From: Megalopta genalis
Taxonomy: Eukaryota; Arthropoda; Insecta; Hymenoptera; Halictidae
Direction of reading: 5' to 3'
DNA: 64,000 nucleotides
Assembly (NCBI RefSeq): GCF_051020955.1
Contig: NW_027476095.1
Span: 3,065,612 to 3,129,611, forward strand
Position numbers and translations under genes: made by a program. Under the pieces are notes generated by a model. The model did no database searches, had not been told where the DNA came from, and saw only the letters and a list, made by a program, of their open reading frames with translations. Below are positions 37,262 to 49,261 of the stretch, in pieces; positions within the stretch are counted from its first letter, which is position 1, and every line of letters starts with the position of its first letter.

Positions 37262-38464
37262 AAATCCCAGCGAAACACATGGTTTAGTTTCAAATCAATG
37301 CGAAGTAGAAGGCTTAGCTTCACATACATGAGAAACAAATGATTTAGCTTCAGATAATTACGATATAATTGATAAAGCTTCAAATGCAGGCGAAACAAAC
37401 GAGTTAGATTCAAATCCAAGCAAAACAGATGATTTAGTTTGAAATCAATGCGAAGTAGAAGGCTTAGCTTCAAATCCGTGCGACACAAATGATTTAGCTT
37501 CAAATACTTGCGATAGAAGTGATATAGCTTCAATGCAGGCGAAACAAACGAGTTAGCTTCAAAGCCATGCGACAGAGATGATTTAGCTTCAAATACTTGC
37601 GATATAATTGATACAGCATCAAATGCAGGCGAAACAAACGAGTTAGCTTCAAATCCAAGCGAAACACATGATTTAGTGTCAAATCAATGCGAAGTAGAAG
37701 CCTTAGCTTCAACTCCATGCGAAACAAATGATTTAGCTTCACAGACTTGCGATATAAATGATATAGCTTCAAATAAGGGCGAAACAAACGAGTTACCATC
37801 AAATCCAAGCGAAACCATCAAATACTTGCGATAGATAAGTGATATAAGTGATACAGTTTCAATGCCCGGCGAAACAAACGAGTTAGCTTCAAATCTGTGC
37901 GAAATACATGATTTAGCTTCAAATTCATGCGAAACACATGGTTTAGCTTCATATTCTTGCGAAACAAATGGTTTAGATTCAGATAATTTTGATAAACATG
38001 ATTTAGCTTCAAATGCAGGCGAAACAAACGAGTTACCTTCAAATCCAAGCGAAACGCATGATTTACCTTCAAATTAATGCATAGTAGAAGGCTTTCTTCA
38101 AAGCCATGAGACACAAATGATTTAGCTTCAAATACTTGCGATATAATTGATATAGCTTAAAATGCAGGCGAAACAAACGAGATAGTTTCAAATCCATGCG
38201 AAACACATGAATTACCTTCAAATCCATGCGAAACACATGATTTAGTTACAAATCAATGCGAAGTAGTAGGCATAGCTTCATATCCATGCGAAAGAAATGA
38301 TTTAGTTTCACATACTTGCGATATAAATGATATAGCTTCAAATTAATGCGAAGTAGAAGGCTTATCCTCAAAGCCATGCGACACAAATGATTCAGCTTCA
38401 AATACTTGCGACATAATTGATTTAGCTACAAATGCAGGCGAAACAAACGAGTTAGCTTCAAATC
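37262..38464 (+). repeat. Array joining SD-Y to the Z block
   Basis: It consists of a partial 489-bp module, the junction unit at 37,531, array with the S1 scar at 37,811, and the last GGCTTTCTTC scar at about 38,090. Short alpha pieces then run into Z1. After this point the beta-type scars stop appearing, so 38.46 kb is a real change in repeat population. No gene is seen. Confidence 0.78.
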
Positions 38465-41400
38465 CATGCGAAACACATGATTTAGCTTCATATCGATGCG
38501 AAACACATTGTTTAGCTTCATATTCTTGCGAAACAAATGGTTTAGCTTCATATACTTGCGATATAAATGATATAGCTTCAAATGCAGGCGAAACAAACGA
38601 GTTAGCTTGAAATCCAAGCGAAACACATGGTTTAGTTTAAAATCAATGCGAAGTAGATGTCTTATCCTCAAAGCCATGCGACACAAATCGTTTAGCTTCA
38701 AATACTTGCGATAGAAGTGATATAGCTTCAATTCAGGCGAAACAAACGAGTTAGCTTTAAACCCATGCAACACAAATGATTTAGATTCAAATACTTGCGA
38801 TATAATTGATATAGCTTCAAATGCAGGCGAAACAAACGAGTTAGCTTCAAATCCAAGCGAAACACATGATTTAGTTTCAAAACAATGCGAAGTAGATGGC
38901 TTAACTTCAAATCCATGCGAAACAAATGATTTAGCTTCACATACTTGCGACAAAAATGATATAGCTTCAAATGCAGGCGATACAAACGAGTTAGCTTCAA
39001 ATGCAAGCGAAACACATGGTTTAGTTTCAAATCAATGCGAAGTAGAAGGCTTATCCTCAAAGCCATGCGACACAAATGATTTAGCTTCAAATACTTGCGA
39101 TATAATTGATAAAGCTGCAACTGCATACGAATCAAACGTGTTAGCTTCAAATCCAAGGGAAACACATGATTTTGCTTCAAATTCATGGCTAACACATGGT
39201 TTAGCTGCATATTCCTGCGAAACAAGTGGTTTAGATGCAGATACTTGTGGTAAACATGATTTAGCTTCAACTGCATGCGAAACAAACGAGTTAGTTTCAA
39301 ATCCATGCGAAACGCATGATTTAGCTTCAAATCAGTTCTAAGTAGAAGGCTTAGCTTCAAATCCATGCGAAACGAATGATTTGGCTTCAAATCAATTCGA
39401 AACACATGGTTTAGTTTCATATTCTTGCGAAACAAGTGGTTTAGCTTCAGATACTTGTGATAAACATGATTTAGCTCCAACTGCATGCGAAACAATCGAG
39501 TAAGCTTCAAATCCATGGGAAACAAATGATTTAGCTTCACATACTTGCGATATAAATGATATAGCTTCAAATGCAGGAGAAACAAACGAGTTAGCTTCAA
39601 ATCTAAGCGAAACACATGATTTAGTTTCAAATCAATGTGAAGTAGAAGGCTTAGCTTCAAATCAAAGCGAAGTAGAACACTCAGCTTCAAATCTATGCGG
39701 AACAAATGGTATAGCTTCAAATATTTGTGAAATACATAGTTTAGCTTAAACTGCATGCGAAACAAACGAGAGAGCTTCAAATTCATGAGAAAAACATGGT
39801 TTAGCTCCATATTCTTGCGAAACAAATGGTTTAGATTCAGATACTTGTGATATACATGATTTAGCTTCAACTGCATGCGAAACAATCGCGTTAGCATCAA
39901 ATCCAAGCGAAACACATGATTTAGCTTCAAATCAAGGCGAAGTAGAAGGCTTAGCTTCAAATCCAAGCGAATCAAATGGGTTAGCTTCAAATATTTTTGA
40001 TATACATGATTTAGCCTCAACTGCAGACGAAACAAACGAGGTAGCTTCAAATCTAAGCAAAACACATGATTTAGCTTCTAGTCAATCCGACGTAGAAAGC
40101 TGAGAATCCAATCCATGCAAACACATGACTAGGCTTCAAATCCATGGGAAACACAGGAGTAAGCTTCAAAGGCATGCGAAATACATGATTTAGGTTCAAA
40201 TTCATGGGAAATACGTGGTTTAGCATCAAATACATGCGAAACAAATTGTTTAGCTTCAGATACTTATTATATACACGATTTAGCTTGAACTGCATGCGAA
40301 ACAAACGAGTTAGCTTCAAATCCAACCGAAACACTTCAATTACCTTCAAATCAATGCGAAGTAGAAGGCTTAACTTCAAATCAATGCGAATCAACTGGTT
40401 TATCTTCAAATACTTGTGATATTCATGATTGAAATTCAACTGCATGCGAAACGAACGAGTTAGCTTCATATCTAAGCGATACACGCGATTTAGCTTCAAT
40501 TCAATGCCAAGTAGAAGGCATAGCTTCAAATCCATGTGAAACGAATGATTTAGCTTCAAATTCTTGCGGTATAAATGAAATAGCTTCAAATGCAGGCGAC
40601 ACAAACGAGTTAGCTTCAAATGCAGGCCAAACACATGATTTAGCTCCAAATTCATGCGAAACACATGGATTAGCTTCATATTCTTGCGAAAGAAATGTCT
40701 TAGCTTCAGATACTTGTGATAAACATGATTTAGCTGCAACTGCATACGAAAGAAACGCGTTAGCTTCAAATCCATGCGAAACACATGATTTGGCTTCAAA
40801 TTCATGCGAAGCAAACGGTTCAGCTTCAAATACTTGTGATATACATGATTTCGCTTCAACTGCATGCGAAACAAACGAGTTAGCTTCAAATCCAAGGGAA
40901 ACACATGATTTAGTTTCAAATCAATGCGAAGTAGAAGACTTAGCTTCAAATCCATGCGAAACAAATGATTTAGCTTCACATACTTGCGATATAAATGATA
41001 TAGCTTCAAATGCAGGAGAAACAAACGAGTTAGCTTCAAGTCCAAGCGATACACATGATTTTGCTTCAAACCAATGCGAATTAGAAGGCTTGGCTTCAAA
41101 TCCATGCGAAACAAATGATTGAGCTTCACATACTTGCGATGTAAATGATATAGCTTCAAACGCAGGCGAAACAAACGAGTTAGCTTCAAATGCAGGCCAA
41201 ACACATGATTTAGCTCCAAATTCATGCGAAACACATGGATTAGCTTCATATACTTGCGAAACAAGTGGTTCAGCTTCAGATACTTGTGATAAACATGATT
41301 TAGCTTCAACTGCATGCGAAACAATCGAGTTAGCTTCAAATCCAAGGGAAACAAATGATTTAGCTACAAATCAATGCGAAGTAGAAGGGTTAGCCACAAA

Positions 41401-41473
41401 GCCAAGCGACACAAATGATTTAGCTTCAAATACTTGCGATATAAATGATATACCTTCAACTGCAGGCAAAACA
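38465..41473 (+). repeat. Z block, copy Z1
   Basis: First of four related copies. It matches Z2 at a constant offset of 3,178 through about 41,160. Diagnostic features are the tail CTTCTAGTCAATCCGACG at about 40,075, the core AGCTTAAACT near 39,745, CTAAGCGATAC near 40,471 and the head CAATGCGAATTAG at about 41,071. A private change at 39,337 (CAGTTCTAAG, Z2 and Z4 CAGTTCGAAG) creates a stop in the plus-strand frame. The units here are more varied but hold the 30-bp register better than the core, which is why the open frames are long. No gene is supported. Confidence 0.88.
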
Positions 41474-44338
41474 AACGAGATAGCTTCAAATCCATGCGGA
41501 ACACACGATTTAGCTTCAAATCAATGCGATGCACATGGTGTAGCTTCATATTCTTGCGAAACAAGTGGTTTAGCTTCAGATACTTGTGATAAACATGATT
41601 CAGATTCAACTGCATGCAAAACAAATGAGTTAGTTTAAAATGCAAGAGAAACACATGATTTAGCTTCATATCGATGCGAAACACATTGTTTAGCTTCATA
41701 TTCTTGCGAAACAAATGGTTTAGCTTCATATACTTGCGATATAAATGATATAGCTTCAAATGCAGGCGAAACAAACGAGTTAGCTTGAAATCCAAGCGAA
41801 ACACATGGTTTAGTTTAAAATCAATGCGAAGTAGATGTCTTATCCTCAAAGCCATGCGACACAAATCGTTTAGCTTCAAATACTTGCGATAGAAGTGATA
41901 TAGCTTCAATTCAGGCGAAACAAACGAGTTAGCTTTAAACCCATGCAACACAAATGATTTAGATTCAAATACTTGCGATATAATTGATATAGCTTCAAAT
42001 GCAGGCGAAACAAACGAGTTAGCTTCAAATCCAAGCGAAACACATGATTTAGTTTCAAAACAATGCGAAGTAGATGGCTTAACTTCAAATCCATGCGAAA
42101 CAAATGATTTAGCTTCACATACTTGCGACAAAAATGATATAGCTTCAAATGCAGGCGATACAAACGAGTTAGCTTCAAATGCAAGCGAAACACATGGTTT
42201 AGTTTCAAATCAATGCGAAGTAGAAGGCTTATCCTCAAAGCCATGCGACACAAATGATTTAGCTTCAAATACTTGCGATATAATTGATAAAGCTGCAACT
42301 GCATACGAATCAAACGTGTTAGCTTCAAATCCAAGGGAAACACATGATTTTGCTTCAAATTCATGGCTAACACATGGTTTAGCTGCATATTCCTGCGAAA
42401 CAAGTGGTTTAGATGCAGATACTTGTGGTAAACATGATTTAGCTTCAACTGCATGCGAAACAAACGAGTTAGTTTCAAATCCATGCGAAACGCATGATTT
42501 AGCTTCAAATCAGTTCGAAGTAGAAGGCTTAGCTTCAAATCCATGCGAAACGAATGATTTGGCTTCAAATCAATTCGAAACACATGGTTTAGTTTCATAT
42601 TCTTGCGAAACAAGTGGTTTAGCTTCAGATACTTGTGATAAACATGATTTAGCTCCAACTGCATGCGAAACAATCGAGTAAGCTTCAAATCCATGGGAAA
42701 CAAATGATTTAGCTTCACATACTTGCGATATAAATGATATAGCTTCAAATGCAGGAGAAACAAACGAGTTAGCTTCAAATCTAAGCGAAACACATGATTT
42801 AGTTTCAAATCAATGTGAAGTAGAAGGCTTAGCTTCAAATCAAAGCGAAGTAGAACACTCAGCTTCAAATCTATGCGGAACAAATGGTATAGCTTCAAAT
42901 ATTTGTGAAATACATAGTTTAGCTTCAACTGCATGCGAAACAAACGAGAGAGCTTCAAATTCATGAGAAAAACATGGTTTAGCTCCATATTCTTGCGAAA
43001 CAAATGGTTTAGATTCAGATACTTGTGATATACATGATTTAGCTTCAACTGCATGCGAAACAATCGCGTTAGCATCAAATCCAAGCGAAACACATGATTT
43101 AGCTTCAAATCAAGGCGAAGTAGAAGGCTTAGCTTCAAATCCAAGCGAATCAAATGGGTTAGCTTCAAATATTTTTGATATACATGATTTAGCCTCAACT
43201 GCAGACGAAACAAACGAGGTAGCTTCAAATCTAAGCAAAACACATGATTTAGCTTCTAGTCAATCCGACGTAGAAAGCTGAGAATCCAATCCATGCAAAC
43301 ACATGACTAGGCTTCAAATCCATGGGAAACACAGGAGTAAGCTTCAAAGGCATGCGAAATACATGATTTAGGTTCAAATTCATGGGAAATACGTGGTTTA
43401 GCATCAAATACATGCGAAACAAATTGTTTAGCTTCAGATACTTATTATATACACGATTTAGCTTGAACTGCATGCGAAACAAACGAGTTAGCTTCAAATC
43501 CAACCGAAACACTTCAATTACCTTCAAATCAATGCGAAGTAGAAGGCTTAACTTCAAATAAATGCGAATCAACTGGTTTATCTTCAAATACTTGTGATAT
43601 TCATGATTGAAATTCAACTGCATGCGAAACGAACGAGTTAGCTTCATATCTAAACGATACACGCGATTTAGCTTCAATTCAATGCCAAGTAGAAGGCATA
43701 GCTTCAAATCCATGTGAAACGAATGATTTAGCTTCAAATTCTTGCGGTATAAATGAAATAGCTTCAAATGCAGGCGACACAAACGAGTTAGCTTCAAATG
43801 CAGGCCAAACACATGATTTAGCTCCAAATTCATGCGAAACACATGGATTAGCTTCATATTCTTGCGAAAGAAATGTCTTAGCTTCAGATACTTGTGATAA
43901 ACATGATTTAGCTGCAACTGCATACGAAAGAAACGCGTTAGCTTCAAATCCATGCGAAACACATGATTTGGCTTCAAATTCATGCGAAGCAAACGGTTCA
44001 GCTTCAAATACTTGTGATATACATGATTTCGCTTCAACTGCATGCGAAACAAACGAGTTAGCTTCAAATCCAAGGGAAACACATGATTTAGTTTCAAATC
44101 AATGCGAAGTAGAAGGCTTAGCTTCAAATCCATGCGAAACAAATGATTTAGCTTCACATACCTGCGATATAAATGATATAGCTTCAAATGCAGGAGAAAC
44201 AAACGAGTTAGCTTCAAGTCCAAGCGATACACATGATTTAGTTTCAAATCAATGCGAAGTAGAAGGCTTAGCTTCAAATCCATGCGAAACAAATGATTGA
44301 GCTTCACATACTTGCGATGTAAATGATATAGCTTCAAA
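41474..44338 (+). repeat. Z block, copy Z2
   Basis: It is collinear with Z1 (offset 3,178) and Z4 (offset 4,467). Markers shared only with Z4 are AGCTTCAACT near 42,923 and CTAAACGATAC near 43,650. Also shared with Z4 is a plain CAATGCGAAGTAG head at about 44,249, where Z1 and Z3 have CAATGCGAATTAG. A private change is AAATAAATGCG near 43,557. The tail CTTCTAGTCAATCCGACG is at about 43,253. Confidence 0.88.
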
Positions 44339-44832
44339 TGCAGGAGAAACAAACGAGTTAGCTTCAAATCTATGCGAAACACATGATTTAGTTTCAAATC
44401 AATGTGAAGTAGAAGGCTTAGCTTCAAATCAAAGCGAAGTAGAACACTCAGCTTCAAATCTATGCGGAACAAATGGTATAGCTTCAAATATTTGTGAAAT
44501 ACATAGTTTAGCTTAAACTGCATGCGAAACAAACGAGAGAGCTTCAAATTCATGAGAAAAACATGGTTTAGCTCCATATTCTTGCGAAACAAATGGTTTA
44601 GATTCAGATACTTGTGATATACATGATTTAGCTTCAACTGCATGCGAAACAATCGCGTTAGCATCAAATCCAAGCGAAACACATGATTTAGCTTCAAATC
44701 AAGGCGAAGTAGAAGGCTTAGCTTCAAATCCAAGCGAATCAAATGGGTTAGCTTCAAATATTTTTGATATACATGATTTAGCCTCAACTGCAGACGAAAC
44801 AAACGAGGTAGCTTCAAATCTAAGCAAAACAC
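43249..44832 (-). other. Minus-strand open frame of 527 codons, probably not a gene
   Basis: It covers most of the right part of Z2 and the start of Z3, and reads LKLNHVFRMD-type decapeptides ending in FSAFYVGLTRS. The next open frame upstream on this strand ends at 44,838, five bases from its start, in another frame. The same stop-and-restart pattern recurs at 40,065/40,071, 43,243/43,249 and 47,710/47,716, because each Z copy carries the same one-base register change in its tail. It is explained by copying of one scar. Confidence 0.13.
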
Positions 44833-45940
44833 ATGATTTAGCTTCTAGTCAATCCGACGTAGAAAGCTGAGAATCCAATCCATGCAAACACATGACTAGG
44901 CTTCAAATCCATGGGAAACACAGGAGTAAGCTTCAAAGGCATGCGAAATACATGATTTAGGTTCAAATTCATGGGAAATACGTGGTTTAGCATCAAATAC
45001 ATGCGAAACAAATTGTTTAGCTTCAGATACTTATTATATACACGATTTAGCTTGAACTGCATGCGAAACAAACGAGTTAGCTTCAAATCCAACCGAAACA
45101 CTTCAATTACCTTCAAATCAATGCGAAGTAGAAGGCTTAACTTCAAATCAATGCGAATCAACTGGTTTATCTTCAAATACTTGTGATATTCATGATTGAA
45201 ATTCAACTGCATGCGAAACGAACGAGTTAGCTTCATATCTAAGCGATACACGCGATTTAGCTTCAATTCAATGCCAAGTAGAAGGCATAGCTTCAAATCC
45301 ATGTGAAACGAATGATTTAGCTTCAAATTCTTGCGGTATAAATGAAATAGCTTCAAATGCAGGCGACACAAACGAGTTAGCTTCAAATGCAGGCCAAACA
45401 CATGATTTAGCTCCAAATTCATGCGAAACACATGGATTAGCTTCATATTCTTGCGAAAGAAATGTCTTAGCTTCAGATACTTGTGATAAACATGATTTAG
45501 CTGCAACTGCATACGAAAGAAACGCGTTAGCTTCAAATCCATGCGAAACACATGATTTGGCTTCAAATTCATGCGAAGCAAACGGTTCAGCTTCAAATAC
45601 TTGTGATATACATGATTTCGCTTCAACTGCATGCGAAACAAACGAGTTAGCTTCAAATCCAAGGGAAACACATGATTTAGTTTCAAATCAATGCGAAGTA
45701 GAAGACTTAGCTTCAAATCCATGCGAAACAAATGATTTAGCTTCACATACTTGCGATATAAATGATATAGCTTCAAATGCAGGAGAAACAAACGAGTTAG
45801 CTTCAAGTCCAAGCGATACACATGATTTTGCTTCAAACCAATGCGAATTAGAAGGCTTGGCTTCAAATCCATGCGAAACAAATGATTGAGCTTCACATAC
45901 TTGCGATGTAAATGATATAGCTTCAAACGCAGGCGAAACA
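44339..45940 (+). repeat. Z block, copy Z3 (truncated at its left)
   Basis: It matches Z1 from about 39,572 at offset 4,767 and also the end of Z2 at offset 1,589. It carries the Z1 variants: AGCTTAAACT near 44,512, CTAAGCGATAC near 45,239 and CAATGCGAATTAG at about 45,838. The left part of the unit, equivalent to about 38,465-39,570, is absent, and Z2 passes straight into the middle of Z3. The tail signature is at about 44,842. Confidence 0.86.
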
Positions 45941-46598
45941 AACGAGATAGCTTCAAATCCATGCGGAACACACGATTTAGCTTCAAATCAATGCGATGCA
46001 CATGGTGTAGCTTCATATTCTTGCGAAACAAGTGGTTTAGCTTCAGATACTTGTGATAAACATGATTCAGATTCAACTGCATGCAAAACAAATGAGTTAG
46101 TTTAAAATGCAAGAGAAACACATGATTTAGCTTCATATCGATGCGAAACACATTGTTTAGCTTCATATTCTTGCGAAACAAATGGTTTAGCTTCATATAC
46201 TTGCGATATAAATGATATAGCTTCAAATGCAGGCGAAACAAACGAGTTAGCTTGAAATCCAAGCGAAACACATGGTTTAGTTTAAAATCAATGCGAAGTA
46301 GATGTCTTATCCTCAAAGCCATGCGACACAAATCGTTTAGCTTCAAATACTTGCGATAGAAGTGATATAGCTTCAATTCAGGCGAAACAAACGAGTTAGC
46401 TTTAAACCCATGCAACACAAATGATTTAGATTCAAATACTTGCGATATAATTGATATAGCTTCAAATGCAGGCGAAACAAACGAGTTAGCTTCAAATCCA
46501 AGCGAAACACATGATTTAGTTTCAAAACAATGCGAAGTAGATGGCTTAACTTCAAATCCATGCGAAACAAATGATTTAGCTTCACATACTTGCGACAA
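44838..46598 (-). other. Longest open frame (586 codons), probably not a gene
   Basis: This minus-strand open frame runs through the Z3-Z4 junction. It reads decapeptide repeats of the type LKLNHVFRMD, with about 40 residues of a second frame (SHGFEAKSFV type) at its start. No signal peptide, known domain or non-repeat residue is present except a short tail FSAFYVGLTRS. The equivalent tail ends the neighbouring open frames. Only 2 of the 90 possible single-base changes in the typical unit create a stop in this frame (TTG and AAG codons), so its length is expected from sequence alone. The start lies in a different repeat frame from the body, which argues against a real initiation site. Confidence 0.15.
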
Positions 46599-48857
46599 AA
46601 ATGATATAGCTTCAAATGCAGGCGATACAAACGAGTTAGCTTCAAATGCAAGCGAAACACATGGTTTAGTTTCAAATCAATGCGAAGTAGAAGGCTTATC
46701 CTCAAAGCCATGCGACACAAATTATTTAGCTTCAAATACTTGCGATATAATTGATAAAGCTGCAACTGCATACGAATCAAACGTGTTAGCTTCAAATCCA
46801 AGGGAAACACATGATTTTGCTTCAAATTCATGGCTAACACATGGTTTAGCTGCATATTCCTGCGAAACAAGTGGTTTAGATGCAGATACTTGTGGTAAAC
46901 ATGATTTAGCTTCAACTGCATGCGAAACAAACGAGTTAGTTTCAAATCCATGCGAAACGCATGATTTAGCTTCAAATCAGTTCGAAGTAGAAGGCTTAGC
47001 TTCAAATCCATGCGAAACGAATGATTTGGCTTCAAATCAATTCGAAACACATGGTTTAGTTTCATATTCTTGCGAAACAAGTGGTTTAGCTTCAGATACT
47101 TGTGATAAACATGATTTAGCTCCAACTGCATGCGAAACAATCGAGTAAGCTTCAAATCCATGGGAAACAAATGATTTAGCTTCACATACTTGCGATATAA
47201 ATGATATAGCTTCAAATGCAGGAGAAACAAACGAGTTAGCTTCAAATCTAAGCGAAACACATGATTTAGTTTCAAATCAATGTGAAGTAGAAGGCTTAGC
47301 TTCAAATCAAAGCGAAGTAGAACACTCAGCTTCAAATCTATGCGGAACAAATGGTATAGCTTCAAATATTTGTGAAATACATAGTTTAGCTTCAACTGCA
47401 TGCGAAACAAACGAGAGAGCTTCAAATTCATGAGAAAAACATGGTTTAGCTCCATATTCTTGCGAAACAAATGGTTTAGATTCAGATACTTGTGATATAC
47501 ATGATTTAGCTTCAACTGCATGCGAAACAATCGCGTTAGCATCAAATCCAAGCGAAACACATGATTTAGCTTCAAATCAAGGCGAAGTAGAAGGCTTAGC
47601 TTCAAATCCAAGCGAATCAAATGGGTTAGCTTCAAATATTTTTGATATACATGATTTAGCCTCAACTGCAGACGAAACAAACGAGGTAGCTTCAAATCTA
47701 AGCAAAACACATGATTTAGCTTCTAGTCAATCCGACGTAGAAAGCTGAGAATCCAATCCATGCAAACACATGACTAGGCTTCAAATCCATGGGAAACACA
47801 GGAGTAAGCTTCAAAGGCATGCGAAATACATGATTTAGGTTCAAATTCATGGGAAATACGTGGTTTAGCATCAAATACATGCGAAACAAATTGTTTAGCT
47901 TCAGATACTTATTATATACACGATTTAGCTTGAACTGCATGCGAAACAAACGAGTTAGCTTCAAATCCAACCGAAACACTTCAATTACCTTCAAATCAAT
48001 GCGAAGTAGAAGGCTTAACTTCAAATCAATGCGAATCAACTGGTTTATCTTCAAATACTTGTGATATTCATGATTGAAATTCAACTGCATGCGAAACGAA
48101 CGAGTTAGCTTCATATCTAAACGATACACGCGATTTAGCTTCAATTCAATGCCAAGTAGAAGGCATAGCTTCAAATCCATGTGAAACGAATGATTTAGCT
48201 TCAAATTCTTGCGGTATAAATGAAATAGCTTCAAATGCAGGCGACACAAACGAGTTAGCTTCAAATGCAGGCCAAACACATGATTTAGCTCCAAATTCAT
48301 GCGAAACACATGGATTAGCTTCATATTCTTGCGAAAGAAATGTCTTAGCTTCAGATACTTGTGATAAACATGATTTAGCTGCAACTGCATACGAAAGAAA
48401 CGCGTTAGCTTCAAATCCATGCGAAACACATGATTTGGCTTCAAATTCATGCGAAGCAAACGGTTCAGCTTCAAATACTTGTGATATACATGATTTCGCT
48501 TCAACTGCATGCGAAACAAACGAGTTAGCTTCAAATCCAAGGGAAACACATGATTTAGTTTCAAATCAATGCGAAGTAGAAGGCTTAGCTTCAAATCCAT
48601 GCGAAACAAATGATTTAGCTTCACATACTTGCGATATAAATGATATAGCTTCAAATGCAGGAGAAACAAACGAGTTAGCTTCAAGTCCAAGCGATACACA
48701 TGATTTAGTTTCAAATCAATGCGAAGTAGAAGGCTTAGCTTCAAATCCATGCGAAACAAATGATTGAGCTTCACATACTTGCGATGTAAATGATATAGCT
48801 TCAAATGCAGGAGAAACAAACGAGTTAGCTTCAAATCTATGCGAAACACATGATTTA
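45941..48857 (+). repeat. Z block, copy Z4
   Basis: It matches Z2 from 41,474 to 44,390 at a constant offset of 4,467 (about 2.92 kb). It shares the Z2-type markers (AGCTTCAACT near 47,391 and CTAAACGATAC near 48,117) but lacks the Z2-private AAATAAATGCG. The tail signature is at about 47,720. After 48,857 the sequence leaves the Z match (GATTTAGCTTCAAATCC in place of GATTTAGTTTCAAATC). Confidence 0.88.
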
Positions 48858-49261
48858 GCTTCAAATCCAAGCGAAACACATGGTTTATCTTCAAATTCTT
48901 GCGAAATAAATGGTTTAGCTTCATATACTTGTGATAAACATGATTTAGCTTCAACCGCATGCGAAACAAACGAGTTAACATTAAAACGAAGCGAAACACA
49001 TGATTTAGCTTCAAATCAATGCGAAGTAGAAGGCTTAGCTACAAATACATGAGAAACAAATGATTTAGCTTCAGATAATTGCGATATAAATGATATAGCA
49101 CCAAAAGCAAGTGAAGCAGACGAGTTAGCATCAAACCCATGCGAAACAATGATTTAGCTCCAATTCAATGCAAAGTAGAAGGCTTACCTTCAAATCCATG
49201 CGAATCAAATGGTTTAGCTTCAAATACTTGTGATATACATGATTTGGATTCAACTGCATGC

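Noticed and set aside
38728..49014. A giant minus-strand protein gene of more than 3,000 codons in the Z block
   Set aside because: It is broken by the same one-base shift in every copy, has no non-repeat domain and no credible start. Its open length follows from the unit having only two single-step stop changes in that frame.
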